Shown: piece after piece, positions 17,489-25,214 of the stretch
Layout: the number at the start of each line of letters is the position of its first letter
How positions within the stretch are numbered: position 1 is the first letter of the stretch
Origin: JANMDN01 sp031376285
GTDB taxonomy: Bacteria; Actinomycetota; Thermoleophilia; Miltoncostaeales; Miltoncostaeaceae
Assembly (NCBI GenBank): GCA_031376285.1
Contig: JANMDN010000066.1
Span: 1-64,000, forward strand
Direction of reading: 5' to 3'
Length of the DNA: 64,000 nt
Program-made: the position numbers and the translations under genes
The notes under the pieces: model-generated
The model's input: only the letters and a program-made list of their open reading frames with translations
Databases searched by the model: none
Told to the model about the DNA's origin: nothing

Positions 17489-17895
17489 GCGCCGAAGCCG
17501 ACATCCACCTAAGCCTGCCAGCGATTCCGAGCAGCGTGACGATCGTCCGGCAGGCGATCGGAGGGCTCGCTGACGCGCTTGAATGGAACGACGACTTCGA
17601 GGCGGACGTCAAACTTGCGGCGAGCGAGGCGTGCACCAACGTCGTCGTCCATGCCTACGAGAACGGTCCCGGCCCGCTCGACGTCCATATCTGGTTGGGA
17701 ATCGACCAGCTCCGCGTCGCCATTGACGATGAGGGCGACGGCATGTCACCGTCCCTTGCGGGACGTCAACCGAGCCTTGGGATTGGCCTCCCCCTGATGG
17801 TCACGCTGTCTGATCGCTTCGATCTCTCAAGCAGGGAAGATGGCTCGACGCGCGTTCAGCTGAGGTTCAATCTCGATCGCGCCGGCGGTGGATAG
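17485..17895 (+). CDS. RsbW-like anti-sigma factor / serine kinase
   Basis: 136 residues of HATPase_c_2 type. The N box is 'LAASEACTNVVVHAYENG', the G1 box 'DDEGDGM', and 'LGIGLPLM' gives the G2 region. These bind ATP in RsbW/SpoIIAB kinases. Known relatives hold the stress sigma factor inactive and phosphorylate STAS antagonists. It lies immediately after two STAS genes with four-base overlaps and about 2 kb from the SigB-type sigma gene. It is the best candidate for the anti-sigma of that factor. Confidence 0.88.
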   Translation: MSAEADIHLSLPAIPSSVTIVRQAIGGLADALEWNDDFEADVKLAASEACTNVVVHAYENGPGPLDVHIWLGIDQLRVAIDDEGDGMSPSLAGRQPSLGIGLPLMVTLSDRFDLSSREDGSTRVQLRFNLDRAGGG

Positions 17896-18268
17896 GCGCA
17901 TGGTTCGGCTGCGCCTCCGACTTGGACCCCACGCGCCGACGGTCGTCCGGCGCGTCGTCATGGCCGCCGCGGCGCAGGCGGATCTGCCGGTTGATCGAGG
18001 CTCTGAAGCGGAACTTGTCGCTGAGATCATCACCCTCGCCGCAGCCGAGACGACGCCGGATGGTTCGCTCACGATCGAGCTCGAGCCGACCGCTGGCAGC
18101 CTGAAGGTGTCCGCTGGGCCGGTGCAGAGCGGTGTCACAACGACCCTTGAGCGCTCAGGGGCACCGGCTCCGATCATCTCGATGATTTCTGATGATGTTT
18201 GGACCGAGTTCGTCGGTGCCGAGGAGTTTCTCTGCTTTGAAGTGGTCGGCCACCGAGCCCCCGCCTGA
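17888..18268 (+). CDS. Fourth gene of the Rsb operon, unknown
   Basis: 126 residues, overlapping the RsbW-like gene by eight bases if the GTG at 17888 is used; an ATG at 17900 preceded by GGTGGATAGG is equally possible. The N-terminal half ('VVRRVVMAAAAQADL', 'ELVAEIITLAAAET') has the helix pattern of an anti-sigma HATPase. The N box and glycine motifs are absent, so it should not bind ATP. It could be a degenerate partner or adaptor of the kinase. No family is recognised. Confidence 0.65.
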   Translation: MDRRMVRLRLRLGPHAPTVVRRVVMAAAAQADLPVDRGSEAELVAEIITLAAAETTPDGSLTIELEPTAGSLKVSAGPVQSGVTTTLERSGAPAPIISMISDDVWTEFVGAEEFLCFEVVGHRAPA

Positions 18269-18386
18269 CCTGATCCTCGTTTCCACACGAAGGTGCATCG
18301 TTCGCGGAGTTCGTACTCAGGGGTCTTGCCGCCCGTGTGGGATCGCTCAGACAGGGTTTGACTTCGCATCAAAGCCTCAGTACGAC

Positions 18387-18412
18387 GTTTAGCGTCGCAA
18401 GAGACGGGGCAT
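18387..18412 (+). promoter_or_regulatory. Stress-type promoter (GGGCAT variant) for glycosyltransferase
   Basis: GTTT, 16-base spacer, GGGCAT, about 75 bases before the likely GTG start of the glycosyltransferase. Confidence 0.5.
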
Positions 18413-18488
18413 CTACTCCGGGACAGCCCGTCGGCCCTTGACCCGATGAGTGGTCCGGCGGCGGGACCGCGCCGATATCGGAGTTCGT

Positions 18489-19607
18489 GTGCGCATCGCA
18501 ATCATCGCCCCGCCCTGGATCCCCGTTCCCCCACCCGCCTATGGCGGTGTCGAGCAGGTCGTCGCACTCCAAGCCGAGGGTCTCGCCCGGCTCGGGCACG
18601 ACGTGACGCTTTTTGCCCCGCCCGGATCGATCGTTCCGGGCGTGCGTACGTGCGAAAGCCCGATCGAGCTTCCAGAGCAGATCGGCCAGGTCGATGTTGA
18701 AGCACGTCGCCTCACCGCACTCATTGACGAACTTGCCGACTTCGACATCTTGCTGGACCACTCGAGCCCGGAAGGCCTCGCGCTCGTCGCGCGCGCCCGC
18801 ACACCGATCGTGCATGTTGCCCACGGTCCGATTGACCGCGCGTGCGCACACCACTACCGCTCAGTGGCGACTCTCAATCGGAACGTCCATCTCGTTGCGA
18901 TCAGCGACTCCCAACGACGCAGCGCGCCAACCGTCCCCTTCACCGACGTCTGCCACAACGGCATCGACGTCGACGCGATTCCGTTCCGGCCCGAGCGCGG
19001 CGGCTATCTCGCGTTTTTGGGCCGAATGTGCCCCGAGAAGGGCCCTGCGGAGGCCATAGCGATCGCAAAAGCGGCGGGGCGCAAGCTCCTCATCGCCGCG
19101 AAATGCCGCGAGGAGCTTGAGCAAGCCTACTTCGAGCGGGAGATTCGTCCGCATCTGGGCGAAGACATCGTGTGGATGGGCGAAGTCGATCGCCACGAAA
19201 AGTATGACTTCCTCGGACGCGCTGATGCGTTGCTCTTTCCCATCTCCTGGGATGAACCGTTTGGTCTTGTCATGGCTGAGGCGATGGCCACCGGGACGCC
19301 GGTCCTCGCGACCGCACGAGGCGCGGTCCCCGAGGTTGTTCGCGATGGCCTCAGCGGTTTCGTTCGCTCGGACCCCGCGGAGCTCGTGCCCCTCGTCGAC
19401 CGCCTCAATACGATCGACCGGATGCGGTGTCGCCACTGGGCACAGGAGCAGTTCTCAAGCGAGGCAATGGCACTGCGATATGACCGGCTGCTCTCCCGCG
19501 CGGCCGGCGGGCTGACGCTTCGCGCGAATATGCGCAGCGAGGCCGCAGCCCCGAGACCCGCTCGTCGGCTGACTCACATCTCGCTTGGCGGCGGCGTTGC
19601 TGGGTGA
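18489..19607 (+). CDS. GT4-type glycosyltransferase
   Basis: About 372 residues with a GT-B fold. The N-terminal 'PAYGGVEQVVALQAEGLARL' holds the glycine-rich acceptor loop of GT4 enzymes. 'GYLAFLGRMCPEKG' starts the donor-binding domain. 'EPFGLVMAEAMATGTPVLAT' is the E-x7-E catalytic and nucleotide-sugar motif. The start used is the GTG giving 'VRIAIIAPPW', just after a GGAG. The product is probably a glycolipid or polysaccharide sugar transferase. The ending is a short Arg/Ala-rich tail. Confidence 0.85.
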   Translation: MRIAIIAPPWIPVPPPAYGGVEQVVALQAEGLARLGHDVTLFAPPGSIVPGVRTCESPIELPEQIGQVDVEARRLTALIDELADFDILLDHSSPEGLALVARARTPIVHVAHGPIDRACAHHYRSVATLNRNVHLVAISDSQRRSAPTVPFTDVCHNGIDVDAIPFRPERGGYLAFLGRMCPEKGPAEAIAIAKAAGRKLLIAAKCREELEQAYFEREIRPHLGEDIVWMGEVDRHEKYDFLGRADALLFPISWDEPFGLVMAEAMATGTPVLATARGAVPEVVRDGLSGFVRSDPAELVPLVDRLNTIDRMRCRHWAQEQFSSEAMALRYDRLLSRAAGGLTLRANMRSEAAAPRPARRLTHISLGGGVAG

Positions 19608-19958
19608 GCCCTCCCCCAGACGAGGCAATGATGGCGACCGAGGCAATCGCGACACCGGCCATCTCAGACCAAGTCATGCCGCCAGAGCACGAGGTAGGTC
19701 GGTTGATCGACGTTCACGGATACACCAGCACCCGACGGGGGTGGCCGAGGCGGCGGAGGACGAATCAGAGCCGGAGCAAGCCGACGCATTCTGCGCTGAG
19801 CGGGTCCGGCCCGTCCGCCCGGTGAGGACCAACGCGAATGACTCTGGCGGATTGAAAGATCAACTCGATGAGGCCCCGCCTAGAGAGCCTTCCAGCGAGC
19901 GAGACTCCGCAACAGCTCCGAGGGGCCCGGCGAACCCCCGGGCTGATCTCAGCGGTCG
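19608..19958. other. Intergenic, nothing recognised
   Basis: About 350 bases between the convergent ends of the glycosyltransferase and the hypothetical gene at 19959-20348. A minus-strand frame starting at 19677 has a hydrophobic beginning, but it runs into the glycosyltransferase and has no convincing ribosome-binding site. Confidence 0.45.
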
Positions 19959-20348
19959 TTAGTGGATGGGATTTGACGCCTCAGATGAGGCGCTACTGCG
20001 GCTCACCGGCGGAGCTACGCCGTGGTCGTGGCTGGACTGGTGGTTCGGCCTTTTGAGGAGGCGAGAGGCCAGGAGCCCACCGGCAACAGCCACAATCCCG
20101 ATGCGACCGGCCAGCGTCCGGAGCCTGCGGCGACGCTCCCCGCGTCGGACCGTGTCGAGCCACTCAGTCGCGGGCTGCGAGAACGCTCCGAGCCGCCCAA
20201 CGATGTCCCGACCGGGTCGCCCCGTCAGCTTCGAGACTGCCTCGTACGCTCGTTGGCGAGTCTTCTGGTCGCGTGCCGCAGTGCGGACGACTGGCGCGAT
20301 CAGGAGCGCCAATCGTCGGGTCTGCTCCTCCAGCGGGGGACGATTCAT
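19959..20348 (-). CDS. Hypothetical protein with one C-terminal helix
   Basis: 129 residues. The N-terminal 85 residues are Arg-rich and helical ('RRLALLIAPVVRTAARDQKT'). One hydrophobic segment follows ('GIVAVAGGLLASRLL'), then a polar tail. GGAGG precedes the ATG with suitable spacing. No family is recognised. A GTTT-N16-GGGCAA element lies about 52 bases upstream, so it may belong to the stress group. Confidence 0.6.
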   Translation of the reverse strand: MNRPPLEEQTRRLALLIAPVVRTAARDQKTRQRAYEAVSKLTGRPGRDIVGRLGAFSQPATEWLDTVRRGERRRRLRTLAGRIGIVAVAGGLLASRLLKRPNHQSSHDHGVAPPVSRSSASSEASNPIH

Positions 20349-20717
20349 GAATTGCCTCCAAGGTCGTTGTCAAGTCACGTGAGTGCCATGCACTACGTCT
20401 TGCCCGCAACGCCCGAAGGTCAAACACGTCCCACCGAGTCAGACGCCAAACGCCGAAGGGGACCATGATCGTTGCAACCGTCATCTCACGCGATGCACGC
20501 GAGGAAACGTGCCGCCAGGGTCCGTCGCGAACGGGTAAGGGCGCCTCCGCGCGAGGAAAACGAGGCCGAGCAGCGATGCGAAGGAAGCGGAGCCGGGTCG
20601 GGGGGTGGACCATTGTTCATTCAGCGCCAGGAAGGCTGGCGGCCCCTTCTCCGCCGCCGCGTGACGCGAGAGCGACGTGGGCACCAGATCTGAATCCGAC
20701 CTGGTCTGTCCGGTCGG
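20349..20717. other. Intergenic with one possible promoter
   Basis: About 370 bases. The part next to the hypothetical gene holds a stress-like promoter (20400-20425). The remainder up to the end of the ANTAR gene shows only short high-GC frames without ribosome-binding sites. Confidence 0.45.
20400..20425 (-). promoter_or_regulatory. Possible stress promoter, GGGCAA variant
   Basis: Minus strand GTTT, 16-base spacer, GGGCAA, before the hypothetical gene at 19959-20348. Confidence 0.4.
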
Positions 20718-21323
20718 CTACCCGGTTGGCTCCTCGTCCGCATTCGTTGGAAGGAGCGCCCGAACGTCCAGGACCGCCTGGGCGATGTCGATCAGTTTGC
20801 GGTTAGCCTTGCGTGAATGGTCGCGCAGCATGAGGAACGCCGCTTCTTCGTCGATCCCGTGGCGCTCCATCAGGACTCCCTTCGCGCGCTCGGTCAGCGC
20901 GCGACGTCCGAAGGCACCCTCAAGGTCGTGGTACTCGGCAAATCGGTGCAGGACGACCTCGATTGCGCCCTCGAACTGGTCGTCCCCGGAGTCGCTACTG
21001 GTGATGTAGGCGAACACACCGCGCTTGGCGGCCTGACGGATGAACGCGGGATCCTCGACATCGAGCAAGGCGATCACCGGACAGGTCGCCTCGCGCACGA
21101 TGCTGCCGATGAGCTCGAGCGCATTGGCGCTGCTCTCGCCGACGGCGACGATCGCGACATCGACCGGCTCCTGTTCGGTCAGCGCGGCAACGGCCGCGAT
21201 GTTGGTCTCTTTCGCGATGACGTCGTGCCCAAGCGCCATTACGACGCGTGCGACCCGTTCAAGGTGATCGTGTCGCACATCGGCCAAAAGGACCCGCAGT
21301 TGCTGTCTTGGTCCGTTTTTCAT
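20718..21323 (-). CDS. ANTAR-domain regulator with degenerate receiver
   Basis: 201 residues. The N-terminal receiver-like domain (about 8-125) opens 'LRVLLADVRHDHLERVARVV' but reads 'VDVAIVAVGESS' where the phospho-acceptor aspartate should be, so phosphorylation is unlikely. The C-terminal ANTAR domain has 'LTERAKGVLMERHGIDEEAA' and 'IDIAQAVL'. ANTAR domains bind paired hexaloop RNA hairpins and prevent transcription termination. The start codon is 14 bases after the GGGTAG of a stress promoter, giving a very short leader. Confidence 0.82.
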   Translation of the reverse strand: MKNGPRQQLRVLLADVRHDHLERVARVVMALGHDVIAKETNIAAVAALTEQEPVDVAIVAVGESSANALELIGSIVREATCPVIALLDVEDPAFIRQAAKRGVFAYITSSDSGDDQFEGAIEVVLHRFAEYHDLEGAFGRRALTERAKGVLMERHGIDEEAAFLMLRDHSRKANRKLIDIAQAVLDVRALLPTNADEEPTG

Positions 21324-21337
21324 GCTTGCCACCGAGA

Positions 21338-21363
21338 CTACCCACAGTCTCCGTCGTCTAAAC
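21338..21363 (-). promoter_or_regulatory. SigB/SigF-type promoter for ANTAR regulator
   Basis: Minus strand GTTT, 16-base spacer, GGGTAG. Only 14 bases separate the -10 from the ATG, so the leader would be about 7 bases. Confidence 0.75.
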
Positions 21364-21600
21364 CGCCCAGCCGAGTCGCCATGATGATAGACTCTTGTCG
21401 CGGCCCCAGCACCCGGCTGCACGGACGTCGATCCAATCCGCTCGGCGTTCCCGCGAAGTTGGCTTCAGCCATCGAGGCCAGCGTCGATTTGATCGTTGAG
21501 GTGCTTTCGTGGTCGGACACGTGACTGCGTATCAGGTTTTCTCATGTGCCGCCCGGCACGGGTGCGCGCCCTCGCTGGTCGCTCGCAAGGGACGTGCCCG

Positions 21601-21960
21601 GTGGTGAGCTGGCGCGAGCGCGAGGCGCGCAATGAGGCGCGCTTCCGTCACCAGAACGAATGGATCGGCGACGCAAACGAGCGCTACGGCGCGGACCACA
21701 TGATGGCATTCGTCTGCGAATGCGGCGACGCCGAGTGCACCCAACCGATCGAGCTGACCAAAGCCGAGTATGAAACCGTGCGCGCGACGTCCAATCGTTT
21801 CGCCGTTGTTCCAAATCACGAGAACCCCGAGTCGGAAGAGGTCGTGAGCGAATGTTCGCGCTTTGCCGTCATCGACAAAATCGAGGGCTGGGGACTGCGA
21901 ATCGCGCGCGACACTGACCCGCGCACAGGATCTGGTGCGTGGCCGATGAGGCGCTCATGA
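21601..21960 (+). CDS. Hypothetical protein with cysteine motif
   Basis: 119 residues from a GTG preceded by AAGGGA. It has 'FVCECGDAECTQPIELT', a C-x-C-x4-C arrangement that could hold zinc. Next come 'EYETVRATSNRFAVVPNHE' and 'SRFAVIDKIE'. This is a pattern I know from many uncharacterised actinobacterial proteins encoded near signalling genes. Function is unknown. Its stop overlaps the ATG of the STAS gene that follows by four bases, so the two are translationally coupled. Confidence 0.7.
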   Translation: MVSWREREARNEARFRHQNEWIGDANERYGADHMMAFVCECGDAECTQPIELTKAEYETVRATSNRFAVVPNHENPESEEVVSECSRFAVIDKIEGWGLRIARDTDPRTGSGAWPMRRS

Positions 21961-22379
21961 CATCCGGCCCCGATGTGGGCGGGGTCACCGTCAAACACTG
22001 CGACTCCAACGGCACCTGGCTCATCGCGCTCTCGGGAGAGCACGACCTGTCGACAACGCCGCTCATCGAGAAAGCGACCGGCGACATCTGGTCGCGTTGC
22101 TCGACCGCCGTGATCGACGTGAGCCAAACCACCTTCATCGATTCGTCCGTGATCAACTGGCTCGTTCGCTCACGCGACGCCCTCGCGGCCACGGGACAGG
22201 GCGCCGTGCGGTTGGTCTACGGGCCGCCGAGCACTCCGGCAGCCCGACTCGTCAAACAGCTCGGGCTACCGGACATGATCGCGTGCTATCCGACGCGTGA
22301 TGAGGCCCTGGCCAACACCTCCACCCTCCCCGGGCTCGGAGTCATCGCTCCCCCGGCGGCCCAGGCCGTCGCGGGGTGA
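21957..22379 (+). CDS. STAS-domain anti-sigma antagonist with DSSV site
   Basis: 140 residues. 'WLIALSGEHDLSTTPLIEKA' and 'VIDVSQTTFIDSSVINWLVR' define a STAS domain. As in the protein at 17105-17488, the phospho-site reads D-S-S-V instead of D-S-x-G. I took the ATG inside the ATGA overlap with the preceding cysteine-motif gene; a GTG at 21939 is an alternative. A C-terminal tail of about 25 residues extends past the STAS fold. It is the fourth STAS protein in the window. Confidence 0.82.
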   Translation: MTSGPDVGGVTVKHCDSNGTWLIALSGEHDLSTTPLIEKATGDIWSRCSTAVIDVSQTTFIDSSVINWLVRSRDALAATGQGAVRLVYGPPSTPAARLVKQLGLPDMIACYPTRDEALANTSTLPGLGVIAPPAAQAVAG

Positions 22380-22590
22380 TCCTGCGGCAACCACCAGACT
22401 GAGACCGCGACGAGTTCCTTCGAACGGGTGGACCGGCCCCCGTACCAGGGTGTCCGCGGCCCCCGGTCGATCGTTACGCCGCAGAAGCGCTGAGGAACGC
22501 CGACCGCGGAGTTGCCGTGAGCCGGGCTGCGCACCAACTGAGCACTCGCCCGCCGGTACCGCTCTGCGTCGGTCAACGCATCGGTTGTTC

Positions 22591-23115
22591 TCAGTCCGCG
22601 GTGGGTCGCGCGGAAGCACCGCCGCGCCCCAACGACCGCGCCTCGTCGCCACTCAGCATCGTGCGCATGGTTCGCATCGCGGCCGCCAGGAGGCTGATCA
22701 CTTCGCCACGTGGGAGACCCGTCGCACCCGCAATCGCCGTCGCGCTGAGGCGCCCGAGCATTGTGAGCTCAATCACCTCTCGCTGAGCCTCGGGAAGCAA
22801 AGCGATGACATCGGGCACCGACAGGGCATCCGTGTCCACGTCTGGTCGACGTTGAGCGTGGCGGGCGGGCGTTTGGGGCGTCGACCGGGCGACCTCGACC
22901 GCCTCGCGGCGCACGAAGCAAAGGAGGCTCGCGTCGTCAACCCGGGCGCCACCTGGCATGAGCGCGGGCAGCTTGAAGGCCGCGACCACGACCTCCGCGG
23001 CGCGCTTCTCGTCGCCCAGTGTCCAAACCGCAAGCGCCCACGCCTGCGACCCGAGTCGATCAAAGACCTCGCCGACCGCCCCGGCCGGCGCCGATACCCG
23101 GTGTCGCAACGTCAC
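22591..23115 (-). CDS. ECF-like sigma factor
   Basis: About 174 residues. An N-terminal region-2-like segment ('WALAVWTLGDEKRAAEVVVA') resembles the D-A-E-D-V-V-Q region of ECF sigma factors but is divergent. The C-terminal region-4-like segment reads 'LLPEAQREVIELTMLGRLSA', then a helix-turn-helix 'ATAIAGATGLPRGEVISLL'. The start is the GTG overlapping the stop of a 54-residue gene as GTGA. The pair is preceded by a GTTT-N15-GGGTAT promoter, so this factor may act downstream of the SigB-type factor. No classical anti-sigma gene follows. Confidence 0.7.
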   Translation of the reverse strand: MTLRHRVSAPAGAVGEVFDRLGSQAWALAVWTLGDEKRAAEVVVAAFKLPALMPGGARVDDASLLCFVRREAVEVARSTPQTPARHAQRRPDVDTDALSVPDVIALLPEAQREVIELTMLGRLSATAIAGATGLPRGEVISLLAAAMRTMRTMLSGDEARSLGRGGASARPTAD

Positions 23116-23276
23116 CTCGGAACGTCGGTGGCCGACTGCTTGGGTTCCCCGCGCAGTTCCGTTGCTTGACAACGGTCGAGGGCCAGGCGCACGGCGGTCT
23201 CGGTGGCGTCTCGCAATTCCGTGCGAGCGGCGCGGATACGTTCATCAGCCTGCTCGTTGACGGTGTCGATGTTCAT
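23112..23276 (-). CDS. 54-residue protein coupled to ECF-like sigma
   Basis: A small gene with AGGGGA before its ATG. The product begins 'MNIDTVNEQADERIRAARTE', is charged and probably alpha-helical, and has a single cysteine. Its stop overlaps the GTG of the ECF-like sigma gene by four bases, and the pair shares a stress promoter 36 bases upstream. No family is recognised. It could be a small partner or regulator of that sigma factor. Confidence 0.65.
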   Translation of the reverse strand: MNIDTVNEQADERIRAARTELRDATETAVRLALDRCQATELRGEPKQSATDVPR

Positions 23277-23311
23277 GTGGCTTCCCCTGCGTTTCGCTGA
23301 CGCCCTCTGCC

Positions 23312-23336
23312 ATACCCCGCCTTCGTCGGACCAAAC
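23312..23336 (-). promoter_or_regulatory. SigB/SigF-type promoter for the 54-residue/ECF-like operon
   Basis: Minus strand GTTT, 15-base spacer, GGGTAT, followed by a leader of about 30 bases. The remaining bases up to 23672 hold no recognisable gene. Confidence 0.75.
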
Positions 23337-23672
23337 GCACGGAGGTTGGACTGGCAGCTCGAAAGGTCAGCAGCGGGCCACTACCCCATTCGATTCGTCT
23401 CGCCATCAAGACATGATGAGCACAAGCATCATTCGATGTGCCGACAGTCTTGACGAGGTCGCGCGGGACCGACGGACGGCCCGGGCGAGGCAAAGGCCAC
23501 GGGCAGCCTGACGAGCTTGCGCCGTACTCCGTACACCGTCTTGGCATCGATCCTGATGGGGATAGGCCAAAAGCGGGCTTCTCCTTGACCTTGTCACGCA
23601 GATGGTCGGTCCGGACGAGCGGGAAGGAGCACTTCGCCGGCAATCAATTCCGGCACGAGATCCTCGGAAGAC

Positions 23673-23698
23673 GTTTCGCGACCGACCGCGCTGGGTAT
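23673..23698 (+). promoter_or_regulatory. SigB/SigF-type promoter, nearly leaderless gene
   Basis: GTTT, 16-base spacer, GGGTAT, then nine bases to the ATG at 23708. The expected transcript would start one to three bases before the ATG. Confidence 0.72.
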
Positions 23699-23707
23699 CG
23701 ACCGCGC

Positions 23708-24251
23708 ATGCGTTCGATCGTAGCCTTGCTCGCAATCGGCGCCGCGGCCACTGCGGCGCTTGCCTTCACACGGAAGAGACCGCAACACCCGGCGGCGGTG
23801 CATGCCCCTGTGCGCGCCGCACCATCCGTGATGATCGTCCCTGAGCGACGACGGGTTGCACCCCCATTGGCGCGGTTTCCGGCCCCTCCCGGCGCTCCCT
23901 GCGCGGGTGGTCGGGGTCGAGGCTCTCGGTGCTGGTGGCTCAGGCTGGCTCACAGGACGGCGGGGCGCGGCGGTCTGGCGGGCGGAGGTCACCGAGCGCG
24001 CGCCGGGGCGCCGGCCTGCCTTGCGGACGATCGCGCCCGAGTGCGTCCGCCACTGCAAGTCGCCCGACCTTCGGGTCGACGCCGACGGACTCAACCGCGC
24101 GACAATCAGACTCACGATCGGCGCAGCCCGCGGGCACGCACGTTCGGATGTGATCGGCTCCGGCGAAACCGTCGACGCCGCCCGTTTCCGATGCTCAAAC
24201 CGTGGCGGTGACGAACCTAATGCCCCCTCCCGAGCGGAGTTGCGCGCATGA
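23708..24251 (+). CDS. Exported hypothetical protein, probably frameshifted
   Basis: The ATG sits nine bases after a perfect stress promoter and opens a signal-like segment 'MRSIVALLAIGAAATAALAF' followed by a basic proline-rich stretch. The starting frame stays open to 24211. From about 23856 a second frame, ending at 24251, has more protein-like codon use (mostly G or C at third positions; 'RTIAPECVRHCKSPDLRVDA'). A one-base change in the C run near 23851-23855 would join the two. It is either a broken gene or a sequence error. The two cysteines may form a disulfide outside the cell. No family is recognised. Confidence 0.4.
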
Positions 24252-24381
24252 CCCTGGGTAGCGACGAAACGAACAAGCGGTTGAACGACGACGGTCGGTC
24301 GGTCGCGTTGACGTCATCGTCCTGTATCCGGTTGATCCTCACCAGGACGCTCTCCGGCGGACCGACCGGAGGTCTGAGTCG

Positions 24382-24858
24382 GTGACGCCACCCGAAGGAC
24401 TCGTCGACGCTCCCGATGGTTCACAGAGCCGCCTTGACCGCGAGCTGATCGAGTTGACCAACGAGCTTCGTATCATCCTGCCGGGGGTGCAGGTCTTGTT
24501 TGCGTTCCTTCTGACGGTGCCGTTCACGAACCGTTTCGCCTCGGTGAACAATGTGCAGCGCTCGGCCTACTTCGTTGCCCTGATCGGCGCGGCGTTGGCG
24601 GCCGCCCTCCTCATCTCCCCGGCCGCATTCCACCGCATTCGCTTCCGTCAAAGGGACAAGAAGCACATGCTGGTCATTGCAAACCGCGCGGCGGTCGCTG
24701 GTCTAGCGCTACTCGCATTGGCCATGAGTGCGTCGGTTCTCGTCGTCGCCGACGTTGTCGTCGGCACCGTCGGCGCGTGGACCATGACCGCGATCGTTGC
24801 TACGGCCCTTGGCGGGCTCTGGTTCGGGCTTCCTCTTCACCGGCGGGCAACACGCTGA
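24382..24858 (+). CDS. DUF6328 family membrane protein
   Basis: 158 residues from a GTG. A polar N-terminus is followed by 'LTNELRIILPGVQVLFAFLL' and four membrane helices in two pairs separated by a basic loop ('HRIRFRQRDKK'). The N-E-x-R-x-x-x-P-G-x-Q-x-L-F motif is what I recognise as DUF6328, common in Actinobacteria and of unknown function. The gene stands alone in the + direction. The stress promoter of the 19-residue peptide gene begins 20 bases after its stop. Confidence 0.78.
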   Translation: MTPPEGLVDAPDGSQSRLDRELIELTNELRIILPGVQVLFAFLLTVPFTNRFASVNNVQRSAYFVALIGAALAAALLISPAAFHRIRFRQRDKKHMLVIANRAAVAGLALLALAMSASVLVVADVVVGTVGAWTMTAIVATALGGLWFGLPLHRRATR

Positions 24859-24878
24859 CCGGCACGCTGGCGCGTGAG

Positions 24879-24904
24879 GTTTCGGGTGGCATGCAAACGG
24901 GTAT
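24879..24904 (+). promoter_or_regulatory. SigB/SigF-type promoter for 19-residue peptide
   Basis: GTTT, 16-base spacer, GGGTAT, a full match. It is followed by a leader of about 98 bases containing a GGCGC-GGAAA-GCGCC hairpin. Confidence 0.8.
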
Positions 24905-25009
24905 CGTCTCAGTGCGGCTCCGGCGCGGAAAGCGCCGCCGCTCTTGATCTGATGCGTAACCGCTCGTGATGAACGGGCGGGAGCGCTCCAACAAGCGGAG
25001 GAGCTTCTC

Positions 25010-25069
25010 ATGTATATCGGACTCGGCGGTCTCCTTCTCATCATCATCCTCTTGATCGTTCTCTTCTAA
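25010..25069 (+). CDS. 19-residue hydrophobic membrane peptide
   Basis: An ATG preceded by GGAGGAG at ideal spacing opens a 20-codon frame. The product is M-Y-I followed by Gly/Leu/Ile/Val residues and a final Phe: one transmembrane helix with no charged residue. The perfect GTTT-N16-GGGTAT promoter upstream and the strong ribosome-binding site argue that this is a real gene. Similar tiny peptides act at membranes as modulators of larger complexes or as toxins, but nothing here tells which. It lies directly before the phosphoketolase promoter. Confidence 0.65.
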   Translation: MYIGLGGLLLIIILLIVLF

Positions 25070-25146
25070 ACGCCTTGTCCTGAGCCTCGGGAGCCTCACG
25101 AATCAAGTGGGCGGCTCGAGCGACAGGCTGGTGGCGCACGCGTAGC

Positions 25147-25171
25147 GTTTCGATCCTGGTCAATCGGGTAC
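25147..25171 (+). promoter_or_regulatory. SigB/SigF-type promoter for xfp-ackA
   Basis: GTTT, 15-base spacer, GGGTAC, about 43 bases before the phosphoketolase ATG. Confidence 0.75.
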
Positions 25172-25214
25172 CGCTCAACACGACCGAACGCGCGCTACTC
25201 CAGACAGGGAACCC

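Noticed and set aside
19405..19677. Small minus-strand frame with a hydrophobic start near the glycosyltransferase end
   Set aside because: Most of it is antisense to the glycosyltransferase, and there is no clear ribosome-binding site or promoter.
20433..20455. A second GTTT-like site with GGGAC before the gene at 19959-20348
   Set aside because: The -10 has a mismatch at a key base and a better candidate lies at 20400-20425.
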